Of a DNA stretch of 64,000 nt, positions 38,201 to 50,200 are shown piece after piece (within the stretch, counting starts at the first letter, position 1; every line of letters begins with the position of its first letter). Under the pieces are notes generated by a model. It had not been told where the DNA came from. It ran no database searches and worked only from the letters and a program-made list of their open reading frames with translations. The position numbers and the translations under genes are program-made. Source of the DNA: Nymphaea colorata (taxonomy: Eukaryota > Streptophyta > Magnoliopsida > Nymphaeales > Nymphaeaceae); contig NC_045140.1 in the NCBI RefSeq assembly GCF_008831285.2, positions 3,823,528 through 3,887,527 on the forward strand, written 5' to 3'.

Positions 38201-41200
38201 CAGCTTGAAAAACTTTGACGATCTAGAGCCATGTTTTGAGGAAGAACCAACTACAATATTTGATGATGAAGATCTTCAATGCTTCAACCTTGAAGCTGAA
38301 GCTGTAAGAATCTTCACAAAGTACTCGTCTCTCCGTATGCAAAACAGATATGTTGAGAAGAGAGGATGAAAGAAGACGATGGAGGAAAGGGAGCAGCCGA
38401 CTTAACTTAGCCCTGCGTTCCTTAATCTTTTAATTAAAGAATAACCCTAATAGGGTACAACAGATTTGTACATAAAAAGATAAAAAATTACAAGAGAGCC
38501 ACCGCCTAGTAGCTTTAGGCGTGTGGATATAAGGAGAATGGATCGGGTCTGAACAGACCCGATCCCCATACGCTAACAGCTCCCCTCAAGTTGTGCATGA
38601 GATTTGATCATGCACAACTTGTTCTTCAAATCCCAAAAATGCTGCCCTGTGAGACCTTTGGTAAGAAGATCAGCTATCTGTTCATTGGTAGATATATAAG
38701 TAGGCAAGATCTCGGCTTCTTCAACCTTCTGTCGAATGAAATGTTGATCAATCTCTATATGTTTGGTGCGATTATGCAAAATGGGATTGAAAGCAATTTT
38801 TATCGCACTTTGATTGTCACATAGTAATGATGACCGAACAATAGGAAGATTGAGCTCTCCAAGTAAATGACGTAACCATGACGCTTCAGCCGTCCCTGCA
38901 GCCATTGCTCTATATTCTGCCTCAGTGCTAGATCGTGCAACAGCACGCTGCTTCTTACTGCTCCAACAAATGAGATTAGAATCAAGAAAGAGACAGAAAC
39001 CTGAAACTGATCGTCGGTCATCGGGATCGCCTGCCCAGTCGGCATCAGTATATGTATATATGCTATGTCCAAGAGAAACATTGGAACATTTGGTGTAGAC
39101 TAGTCCATCTCCAAGAGTAGCTTTGAGATACCGTAGGATCCTCTTAGCAGCATCCATATGTCCTTCAGTGGGTGCATGCATGAACTGAGAAATCTGATTT
39201 ACAACATATACTATGTCTGGGCGAGTAAAGGTAAGGTATTGTAACATACCAACAATGCTGCGATAGAATGTGGGATTGGAATATGCAGCAGTTCCATCAG
39301 ATGCAGTCAATTTAGTATTCAGAACACTGGGGGTAGTGATGGGTTTGCAATTAGTCATACCTGCCCTATCCAAAACATCAAGGGTATACTTGTGCTGTGT
39401 AAGAGTCAAACTATCATTTGTCCTGTCAAGTTCGACACCCAAAAAATATCGTAATTCTCCCAGATCCTTCATCTTGAACTCTTGCTTCAACATACCTTTA
39501 ACATAAGATATATGTGAAGAAGAATTCCCAGTTATAACAATATCATCAACATAGATAAGTAACCAGGTGGTAGCTTCTCCAGTGCGATAGATAAACAAAG
39601 AGTGATCGAGAGAGCTTCGGAGAAAACCAATTTGTTGTATGTGATGAGAAAAACGATCAAACCATGACCTAGAAGCTTGCTTCAACCCATATAGAGACTT
39701 GTGTAATTTGCAAACCCATTTTTGAGAATCATGAGTAGTGTAGCCGGGAGGTTGCTCCATGTATACCTCTTCCTTAAGAATTCCATGAAGAAAAGCATTT
39801 TTGACATCTAACTGATAGAGAGGCCATCCATACGAGACTGCAAGAGAAATAATGACACGGATAGTTCCCATCTTGATGACTGGACTGAATGTTTCATCAT
39901 AATCTTCCCCATATTGCTGAGTGAAACCGCGCGCCACAAGTCGTGCTTTATACCGATCAATGCTACCATCTGGTTTATATTTCAGTTTATAAACCCATTT
40001 GGATCCCACAACATTCTTATCGACTGGACGAGGGACAATCTGCCAAGTCTGACATTCATGCAAGGCTGCCATTTCCTCATTCATAGCGTCAACCCAACAT
40101 TTTTCCTTACTCGCATTGTGATAAGATGTTGGTTCCACCTTTTTGCGGACTTCTGTCATAAACAGCTGAAAATCCAAAGAAAAACTGTTATAGCTCACCC
40201 ATCTATCAATAGGATGTCGCACGCGTTGTGATTGGCGTGGAACTGTAGTAGGAACTGATCGCCTAGAATACACCAGGCCTGAGAACCGATTATGCATAGG
40301 TGGCTCACTGGGCTGAGAAGATGAAGGCATGCTGTCCAAGGAAGTAGTGCTGCTCAAGGAACTACTTACAGATGTCTCGGGCTCATTAACAACTTGCTCA
40401 TTGTGCTCAGTCAACATTGCTGCCCCTTGTCTTAAGATTTCAGCATGAAGCCAAGTATCATAAACTTCATTTTTGTCCTTGAGTGTCACAGAAGTAGCCT
40501 TGGGATCCTGTAACCTGTTCTCATCAAATACAACATGCCGTGAAATATGTACACGCCCAGTTTTAGGATTGTAACACCTATAACCCTTGTAATTTTCTGC
40601 ATACCCTATAAATCTACATAAAACAGCACGATCTTGAAATTTGTTTCGCAAGGAAACATCAACATGCACATAGCACACACATCCAAAAACGCGCAACTCC
40701 TCATAACGTGGCTGCTCTTGGTGTAAAAGAAAAAATGGTGATTTTCCATCAAGCAAAGCCAATGGCAATCGATTTATAACATGTACAGCCGTATGGAAAG
40801 CCTCGGTCCACAATGTCATAGGTAAGTCTGTTTCATGCATCATGCTAAGTGCACTTTCAACAATATGCCTATGTTTCCTTTCAGCAATTCCGTTTTGCTG
40901 AGGTGTATGCGGACATGAAATTTGTCTAGTGATCCCATTATCTAGTAAGTACTCAGTAAATTCATTAGAAATAAATTCACCACCACCATCACATTGAAAA
41001 TGCACAATATTACTGGAATATTTATTTTGAACTAAGGCATGAAATTGAGTGAATAAGCGAAAAACTTCTGATTTGTGTTTCATGAAATGGATCCAAGTAT
41101 ATCGGGAATATGAGTCAACAAAAATGACATAGTATCTACTCCCAGAAGAAGAAGGAACTGGAGCAGGCCCCCAAACATCAGAATATATGGTGTCAAAAAC

Positions 41201-44200
41201 CTTTGGAGCTCTTTTATTTATTAATTGAAAAGGAAGGGCATGGCTCTTACAGATATGACAACTCGAGCACATGCTGGACTCACTGACAGAACTCAGACTG
41301 GACTTATCTAAGAGCCCGTCTGCAACAAGACTTCGAACAAAAGATTGACTACAATGAGCTAACCGACCATGCCAAATGGATGGTTTATTATACTCTGTGA
41401 CATTGACTTCACTATGACTTGGAAAACATGAATCGGAAGGATGAGATTTTGACATCTGTGGAGCTCCTTCAAGGACATACATATCTCCTTTGCGAGTGCC
41501 CTCAGCGAATGTCTTCTTGGTTCGAGCATCCTTGACATAAACAGAAGAGGGTGTGAATTCAACAGAGGATTGAGTATCATCAATAAGCTTGGACACTGAA
41601 ATAATATTTTTCTGGACACTTGGAACAACAAGAACATTCTTTAATGGAATCGAAGAAGAGCCCATAGAAATTTGTACATTTCCAATGTGTGATATTGTGT
41701 GATGGGAACCATCTCCCGTGACAACTGAGCCTTTATCTAAATAAGGGAGAGCACTAGAGAGATTACCTGCGTCACCAGTAACATGGGCTGCTGCTCCAGA
41801 GTCCACATACCATTCTCCTTGCTCGTTTTGTTTCAAATGAAGCTTAGACAGGGCTGTCATGAGGAGTTGTTGTACGTCTGCTGAAACATTAGATCCAGAT
41901 GATGATGAAGCTGACCCTGCTGCTGCCTTGTTCTCACGTCTAATCTGATTATTTTTGTTCTGTGGGTTGTGCCAACATTCTGACTTTACATGCCCCCTCT
42001 TGTTGCAATAGAAACAAGTCGGAACCCTTCTAGATGTGGCAGATGTAGTATTCATGCCCTGTGGTGTTGGGAGAATCCCTCTTCCCATTCCTGCCTGAGG
42101 AATCCAAGTACGAGTGCGATTCCCTTGCAATGCATGTGTCCCTGTGATCAGTACATTGTGACTGTTGGAAGGAATCAAATTCTGTCGCTGAACACGACTA
42201 GCTTCGTGTTGGAATAACTTAGCCTTGAGATCTTCGAAAGATGGAAGAATAGGTAGGACTTCCAAGGCTGTGCAAAAAATATCAAAATCTGTTCCCAGTC
42301 CACTCAAGGCTTGTTGCACTTTGTCCTTGTCGCTGACGGGATGTCCAATGGCAGCAAGTTGATCACTTACACTTTTAATTTCATTCAAATATTCCAAAAC
42401 AGTACGCGTCCCACGCTTGATGTCCTGAAATTGCCTTCTTAACTGCAGAAAACGTGCTTCGGATACTTGAGAATACGTGGTGGCAAGGGTAGACCACAAC
42501 TCTAGGGCTGTTAAATCATCATCAATACCTCCTAATACTTCCTCTGACAAAGTAGAAGTAATATAGGCAACAAGAGACTGGTCGTGAGCCAGCCAAGCTT
42601 CATACTCAGGATTATTTTCAGTAATGGTTTCATATTCAAATCTGATTTCACTCATAGCCGCAGCCCCAGCAGCTTGATCTCCCACTACGGTTTTCTTCAC
42701 TTCACGGTCAATATATATAGGAGGTGCTGGAGTGGTCCCATCGATATGCCCGTAGAGTCTATGACTTTTGATAAAAGGGACTATTTGACGTTTCCAAGTC
42801 AAATAGTTACTATGATTCAGCTTTTGTGAAATAAGTTGGGAGAGAAAGCTGGAAGATAGAAGAGAGGGGGTCGGCTGATCCATAATTGATTTAGGGCAAC
42901 GACAAAAATTAGGGCAAAACGATGAGAAGATTAGGGCACAACGATTAGGGCAAATCAATTAGGGCAAATCACGCAAGATTTAGGGCAGAAACTGAAAAGA
43001 GGGATGATCACGCCAGAAAAGAAAGAATTTAGGGCAGATTAGGGCTAATCACATCAAACTGAAATCACTCACCGGAGGACGATGCAACCTGTCTCTGATA
43101 CCATGTAAGAATCTTCACAAAGTACTCGTCTCTCCGTATGCAAAACAGATATGTTGAGAAGAGAGGATGAAAGAAGACGATGGAGGAAAGGGAGCAGCCG
43201 ACTTAACTTAGCCCTGCGTTCCTTAATCTTTTAATTAAAGAATAACCCTAATAGGGTACAACAGATTTGTACATAAAAAGATAAAAAATTACAAGAGAGC
43301 CACCGCCTAGTAGCTTTAGGCGTGTGGATATAAGGAGAATGGATCGGGTCTGAACAGACCCGATCCCCATACGCTAACAGAAGCAACATAAGGATTTGTT
43401 GATGAAGGAGAGTCTGTTGGTGTTGAATATGTTGGTGAGGATCTTCAAATTTTATAAGATAAAGATGAAGAAGAAGATGAAGATGAAGATGATGAAGATT
43501 ATGAATGAGAGTCAAGAGTGCTTTCATTTTATATGTATTGGGCCTATTGTGATGTAAATTTGACAATTTGTAATACATAACATTTAGAACTTGTTTTTTG
43601 ATGTGGTATCGCATATACTTATGGATTTTATGACTTATGAATGATGAATCTATGGTTGTTGAATGTTTTATGCTTTGTAGAATGATATACTTATGAATTT
43701 TGATGTCCATGAATATATGGTTGTTGAATGTTTTATGCTTTGTAGAATGATATTCTTATGAATTTTGATGTTCATGAATGTTGAACGCGTAACTTTATAG
43801 CAATAATAAGTCTATCAGCATCTAAAACATGTTTTCTATAAAGAACTTATTATTTTTTATTTTGACTGATTTTCTTAATGAATTTTTCGATTTTTTCTGA
43901 TTTATTATTAATTATTTAAAAAAAACGATACGGTTACGATACGATACGATATTTTACGATACAACGTATCTTAAAACCCGACCGATACGGCTTACGATAT
44001 GCTTTTTAATCTGCACTTCTTCATTGCACTCTTGAGTTTGTATTTCATGTTGTTGTGCAAGCGATTCAACTAATGACTCATAGTACAAGTGCTTCTATTT
44101 TTTGTGTTTTATGCTTAAGTCAGTAAATGTTCATATTTGACCGTTAGTTTTTTCACTTTCTCAGTTTTGTGTTTTGCTGCAGAGTCTGCTATTTCTTGTT

Positions 44201-47200
44201 TAGAATTTTTTTTCCATTTCTGTGTTCTGTCCTGGTTTTGTTGTTTTTTGTTTACTTGTTTAATGTTTGTACTTTGTAAGCATGTTAATGCTTAATATGT
44301 TACATTCATATACACAATGCATTATAACTTATAAGTATGTAATATATAGTTTATCCATAAAGTGTGTAGTGTAGAGTGTATAGACTATAGACTATAGTGC
44401 ATACTCTAAATTTCTTAATTCTTATATGTATATATATAGTATATATATATCTTATAATAATAAATTAATAATAACAAATAAATGTTCTCGCTGCACCACC
44501 ACACCTAAATTTTTTGGGATGTGCCGCTCCAATACCCGCACTGGCACCAACACCCCACACCTGTGTGACATAGTCCCATACTATATTCTTTGTAATTTTC
44601 TGATTGTATTCAATAAAGTTATCAGTTCAGATTCACTGCTCCCTCTACCAAGTGTTTGAGGGATTGCTTTTAGCTTATTTTGGCATACTACCTGGGTTTC
44701 CATTACATGGTATTAGAGCCAAGGTTAGGCTCGTGAATTTGTTCATCAAGCTGGTGGCATCTTGAGTGTTCTATCTTCGTGTTGATTCAAGGCTTTGTGC
44801 CATTTGTTTGACACAATTTCTCAAACTGCATGGCGCAGTTTTCCTGAAGCAACAAGCTGCTGCAAATCGGTAGGCATATTTGTGACTGTGTGGTGGCTGT
44901 CTTCTCATCTTCTTGAAGCTGCTGCTGATCTGTGGTTTGTGCTGAATTCAAACCTATTGATTCTTCATTGTGTAGAAATATTGTGTTTGATATCATACTT
45001 GTAAGGTGTACATTTTCTTCATTATCCTTTGGTATTTATGATTGAAGACTGTTAACATATCATGTATAGGGAACCGGGTCTGGATCCAGACCCGGTCCCA
45101 TTGGCACGGGTACCGAGAGTGGCTCGGTACCCTAGACGTTTTTCCCTCTTATTTAATCCCACTTATGGTGTAATTGTTGATTAAGTGGAATAACATTTTC
45201 TCTCTCCTAGGGTTGCGGTTGTGCACCTAGGTTAGAGCTTCTCCGTGGTTTTTCACCTCTCTTTGAGGTTTTCCACGTATATTGTGTGTTCCTTTTCTTT
45301 CTCTCCATCTTGGTGTGTGTTTCTACATGGTATCAGAGCCAACGCGTGAGAGATCGTTGGTGTGATAGTCGTGTTTCCGCCGTGTTTCTTTGCCGCTGCT
45401 GTTTCCGCCGTTTTTTTTCTGCCGCTGCTGCGCCGCCGCCGTCCAGCGCTGCCAGCTGCGCCGCCATCGTCCAGCGCGGTTGTTCTCTGCTGCGTTGCCG
45501 CTGTCCAGCGCCGCCGCCGTCCCGCGCCACCGCTGCCCACCGCCGTCGCTCTCTTCCACACCGCCGCCGTACAGCGCCGCTGCCTCTTGTTTGTCGTCTC
45601 TGGTGCTGGGTATTCTTTCTCCTTGGTGATTGTGATGGCCGAGGAGATGTCCCTCAAGATCGATGATGCCCTAGACTCGGGCAGCAATACCAAGAGCGAG
45701 ATCTTGCCTGTTCAAGTCACCTCCATCCGGCTGAACAAGGATAACTATCTCTCTTGGTCGGCTGCCCTAGAAATTGGGATAACCAGTCGTGGTCGCCTGC
45801 CCTACATTACTGGGGAGAAGCCTGCACCTTCAAAAACCGATCCGCGATGGGCTACTTGGACGTTGGAAGATAGTCAGGTTAAAGTATGGATTATTAGTTC
45901 TGTTTCTGCAGATATTCAGCCTTTGATCTTGCGTAAATCGACTGCCTACGACATGTGGACTGTGCTTGCACGGATGTATGGCCGTAAGAAGAGAGTATTG
46001 CGTACGTACCAAATCAAACGTAGCATATACTCTCTTAAACAGGGTGACTTGTCTGTAGCCGCCTTCTTTGCAGCCTTAAAGACTAAGTGGGAGGAACTTG
46101 ACTACCATGTGAATGATGACTGGCACTGTGGGTTTGATCATGCCTTGTACTGGGACAAAGAATGGATGGATCGGACGTTTCTTTTCCTCGGAGGCTTACG
46201 CGATGAATTTGAATCCATTAGGAGCCAAATTCTTAATTGTGACGAGGTCCCCGGAATTGAAGAGGTGTATGCCCGTGTGGAATCTGAAGAACAGCGTCGA
46301 CAGGTGATGCATATTGACACCAGTCAGGGGAGTTCTCCTTCAGCTTTTGTTAGTCGTGTTTCTGGGATTGGACCGCGTCCTGTTCGGCGGTGTAGCCATT
46401 GCAACAAATCAGGACATTCTGTTGATTTTTGTTGGGATCTTCATCCTGAGAGGCGGCTTGTCCGGGGTCGTCCTCCTTCTAGCCGCCGGAGTCCTTCTGT
46501 GCCTGAGCCTAGTCAGAGTAGTCCGTCAAATGTTGCCAAATCTAAGCTTTCCTCCGATCAAATCAAAGAACTGCAAGCGTATATCAGCCGGCTGTCTACT
46601 ACTCAGGAGGATACTTCCACGTCTGAGGGGGCTAAGTTAGCCCAAGCTCTCGTGGCTACTAGTGACCAAGGTAATTCCTCACATGGTGATTGGATTGTTG
46701 ACAGTGGTGCTACGCATCATATGACAGGGGACCCTAAGATGTTCCAAGAATACAAATTGTCTTCGGGGCAGCAACGTGTATCTATGGCTGATGGTTCGTC
46801 TATCTCTGTGGCTGGAAAAGGGAGTTTGTCCTTGTTAAATAAATACTGTCTTCATAATGCTCTTCATGTTCCCAATATTCCTGTGAATTTGCTATCTGTC
46901 AGCAGTATTACTAAAGAACTGAACTGTAATCTGATCTTTTCTGCTGATCGGTGTTTCCTGCAGGACTTGGTGACGGGGCAGAAGATTGGGATTGGTTCGG
47001 CTATTGATGGACTCTACAGACTGCCTGTGCAGGTTGCGTCCGCTCTTATTTCAGCCACTAGTGGACAGTTGTCAAGCGTAGAAGACAGATCTACTATTAT
47101 GCGATGGCACGAGAGGCTTGGTCATCTTCCGTTTCCATTGATTAAGAAGTTGTTTCCTCGTTTGTTTCATTCTGTTTCCATGGACTCCTTCACCTGTGAA

Positions 47201-50200
47201 GTGTGTCAGTTGGCTAAACATGTTAGGGCCTCGTACCCTATTTCATTCAATAAAACCACTCGTCCATTTGCTTTGGTTCATTCTGATGTTTGGGGTCCTT
47301 CGGGAGTACCCACTTGTCGTGGTTTTCATTACTTTATGACCCTTATTGATGATTACTCCCGTTGTACGTTCGTGTATCTGTTGAAAGAACGTAGTGAACC
47401 CGTTGTACGTTCGTGTATCTGTTGAAAGAACGTAGTGAAGTTCCCGTTATTGTCAAAAACTTTGTGGCCCTTGTTGAGACTCAGTTTCAGACGTCTGTCC
47501 AAGCTTTTCGCACCGATAATGCTAGAGAGTATGTCTCTCAATCCCTAGATGATTTCTTGAAGAGCAAGGGTATTGTTCATGAAACGTCATGTAGTTACAC
47601 ACCTTCCCAAAATGGCGTGGCTGAACGGAAGAATCGCCATTTGCTTGATGTTACCCGGGCCCTTCTGTTCCATCGTCAGGTTCCCAAGCGCTACTGGGGT
47701 GATGCGCTTCTCACTAGTGCCCACCTTATCAACCGTATGCCTACCCGTGTGTTGCAGGGCCATTCCCCGTACTCTATGCTTTGGCCTACTCAGAATCCCT
47801 GGCCTCTTACTCCTCGGGTGTTCGGGTGTGTCTGTTTTGTTCATGACCATAGTCCCACCCTTAAGAAACTTGATCCTCGGTCTGTCAAGGCTGTCTTCCT
47901 GGGGTATTCCTCCACTCAGAAGGGATACAAATGTGTTGATCCTACCACCTCTAAAGTCTATGTTTCCCGGGACGTCACCTTCCATGAACATGAGGCATAC
48001 TTTCATGTGAATCCTCTTCAGGGGGAGTATCTAGGGCATAGTAGTGAAGAGTATTCCTCAAATCAGTTGATTCAGTTTACGGATTTCTTGGATTACAAGG
48101 CCAGTGACAGTGTGGCAGACACAGTCAGAGATGATAGAGACCGTCACATGGACGAGGGTCTTGTTGATAATCAGCCTACAGCCCGTGATCATTTGTTCGG
48201 CCAGGTGTACAGAAGGAAGAAGACAGATGTGATTGAAAATGTTGATGTAACCAATCCCAATCCTGTGAGCTCCCCGGATGACCCAAGTCTAATCAATGAA
48301 GAGCTTCCTATAGCCCTGCGCAAGGGCACCAGGTCCTGTACTTCTCATCCTATTCAGAGATTTGTCTCTTATGCGAAATTGAGTAAGAATTACAAATGCT
48401 TTATAACATCCTTGTCTAAGTCTGTTATTCTCAGGTGTGTGGAAGATGCTAGAGAGGATCCTAAATGGCTACAGGCCATGACAGAGGAGATGAATGCCTT
48501 GGCAAAGAATGACACTTGGGAAGTTGTGGATATTCCCAAAGGGACTCATTTAGTTGGTTCAAAGTGGGTGTTCAATGTGAAGTACAAACCAGATGGTACT
48601 GTGGAAAGGTATAAGGCTCGACTTGTTGCAAAGGGGTTCAGCCAGAAATATGGTATTGATTATCTTGAAACCTTTGCCCCTGTTGCCAAACTGAAAACTG
48701 TGAGGGTCATATTAGCTCTTGCCGTGAAAAAGGGGTGGAGCATGGATCAACTTGATGTTAAGAACGCATTCCTGAATGGCCATCTAGAAGAAGAGGTCTA
48801 TATGAGTATGCCTCCTGGATATGTTCAAAGCGGAAAATGCTGTCATCTCAAGAAAGCCTTGTATGGATTAAAGCAGTCTCCTAGAGCATGGTTTGAAAGA
48901 CTGAGGATAGTGATGAAGACAAATGGATACAAACAGGGAAATGGTGATCACACCCTATTCATTAAGCAGAGAGATGGCCTGGTGAGTCTTCTTCTTGTGT
49001 ATGTTGATGATATGATAGTCACAGGTGACGATGAAGAAGAGAAAAAAAAGATGAAGGAGAGGTTAGCTGCTGAATTTGATCTTAAAGATTTGGGTAAACT
49101 AAGGTACTTTCTGGGGATAGAGATTGCTCGGTCAGAGACAGGGCTGGTTATGAGCCAAAGGAAATACACTCTGGATCTTCTAAAGGAGACAGGCAAACTT
49201 GGGTGCAGACCCTTTCTAACTCCAATGGAGTCTGGTACAAAGATAAGCATCAAAACTGGTAACATCCTAGATGAGGAAGGAAAAGGGCGGTATCAGAGGC
49301 TGGTTGGTAAACTCATCTATCTTACTCTTACTCGCCCTGATATTACTTATGCTGTGAATGTGTTGAGTCAGTTTATGCATGCTCCTACTGATTGTCACTG
49401 GAAGAGTGCAGAAAGAGTGTTGGGGTACCTAAAGAATGACCCAGGAAAAGGGTTACTCTATACTCAGCAAGACCAACTTAATATTGAAGGATACTCTGAC
49501 GCAGATTGGGCAGGATGTACTGATACTAGAAGGTCTACCACAGGGTACTGCATCTTTCTGGGGGGTAACCTGGTTGTTTGGAGAAGTAAGAGGCAAGAAG
49601 TATGCTCTAGATCCAGTGCTGAGGCTGAATACAGGGCTGTGGCTATGGGAGTTACAGAAATGTTATGGTTAAAGATTCTCCTAACAGATATTGGTGTTGA
49701 AACAGAAGAGAAGATGAGGATGTACTGCGACAACAAGTCTGCAATTAATCTTGCGAATAATCCCGTTCTGCATGACAGAACTAAACATGTGGAGATTGAT
49801 CGCCACTTCATACGGGAACGCATAGATTCAAAGGAGTTGATCCTACCTTATATGAAGTCTGAAGATCAAATTGCAGATGTTCTAACCAAAGCCTTATGTA
49901 CATCTCAATTCGAGAAAAATGTAAGCAAGCTTGGCATGTTTGACATGTATGCCAAGCTTGAGGGGGAGTGTTAACATATCATGTATAGGTAACCGGGTCT
50001 GGATCCAGACCCGGTCCCATTGGCACGGGTACCGAGAGTGGCTCGGTACCCTAGACGTTTTTCCCTCTTATTTAATCCCACTTATGGTGTAATTGTTGAT
50101 TAAGTGGAATAACATTTTCTCTCTCCTAGGGTTGCGGTTGTGCACCTAGGTTAGAGCTTCTCCGTGGTTTTTCACCTCTCTTTGAGGTTTTCCACGTATA

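Larger units (their letters stand above)
38303..43379 (-). mobile_element. Copia 1: complete, very young Ty1/Copia retrotransposon
   Basis: A 5077-bp element on the minus strand. The LTRs (38303-38578 and 43104-43379) are 276 bp each and I found no difference between them on reading. Ends on the element strand are TGTTAGCG ... TTCTTACA. The PBS, TGGTATCAGAGACAGG on the minus strand from 43103, pairs with initiator-Met tRNA. The polypurine tract TTGAGGGGAGC adjoins the 3' LTR at 38579. One long open polyprotein fills the interior. With identical LTRs, an intact frame and a perfect 5-bp TSD, it is the best candidate in the window for a currently mobile element. It lies inside a hAT transposon, in turn inside the CFM9-like intron, antisense to the host gene. 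Confidence 0.96.
38298..43384. repeat. 5-bp target-site duplication GAAGC around Copia 1
   Basis: GAAGC stands at 38298-38302 immediately left of the first LTR and at 43380-43384 immediately right of the second. Removing the element and one GAAGC restores continuity of the hAT acidic tail. Confidence 0.95.
36483..43508 (+). pseudogene. hAT transposase pseudogene, interrupted by a Copia element
   Basis: The first open part (36483-37115) has a BED-type zinc finger (C21, C24, H37/H38, with FLGGISRMKHHFAG) and an acidic linker. The DUF659 region that normally follows is mostly missing, since VNLMLQDLSEMHDMKS runs almost directly into HTYVLSLMRKF. A stop at 37113 interrupts the frame; similarity continues (RFATNVLTVQSVVKQRTP, then 37268-37597 with PIWKIIDKRWTGQLHQPLHA). 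A 25-bp tandem duplication lies at 37689-37745. The hAT C-terminal dimerisation motif is readable at about 37910-38060 (SGYERNWSVFQHIHSKKRNR). After a probable intron, an acidic tail begins near 38152, is cut by the Copia insertion at 38303, and ends beyond it at about 43508 with a Glu/Asp run. It cannot encode a working enzyme as it stands. Confidence 0.85.
35461..44573 (+). mobile_element. hAT DNA transposon with an internal Copia insertion
   Basis: Perfect 8-bp direct repeats TCCCATAC flank the element (35453-35460 and 44574-44581). Its ends are CTAAGTCACAC on the left and GTGTGACATAG on the right, inverted repeats with one mismatch. Without the nested Copia and its 5-bp duplication it is about 4.0 kb, a normal size for an autonomous hAT. 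It carries a BED-finger hAT transposase gene, now a pseudogene. Subterminal GTGCGGACACGGGTGTGG-type words occur near both ends (CCCGCACTGGCACC on the right). It landed in the LTR of the older Copia element inside the CFM9-like intron. Confidence 0.9.

Noticed and set aside
45253-45693. Ala/Arg/Gly-rich open frames on both strands at the start of Copia 2
   Set aside because: The CG-rich leader lacks stops in several frames; Gag features begin only after the ATG at 45635.
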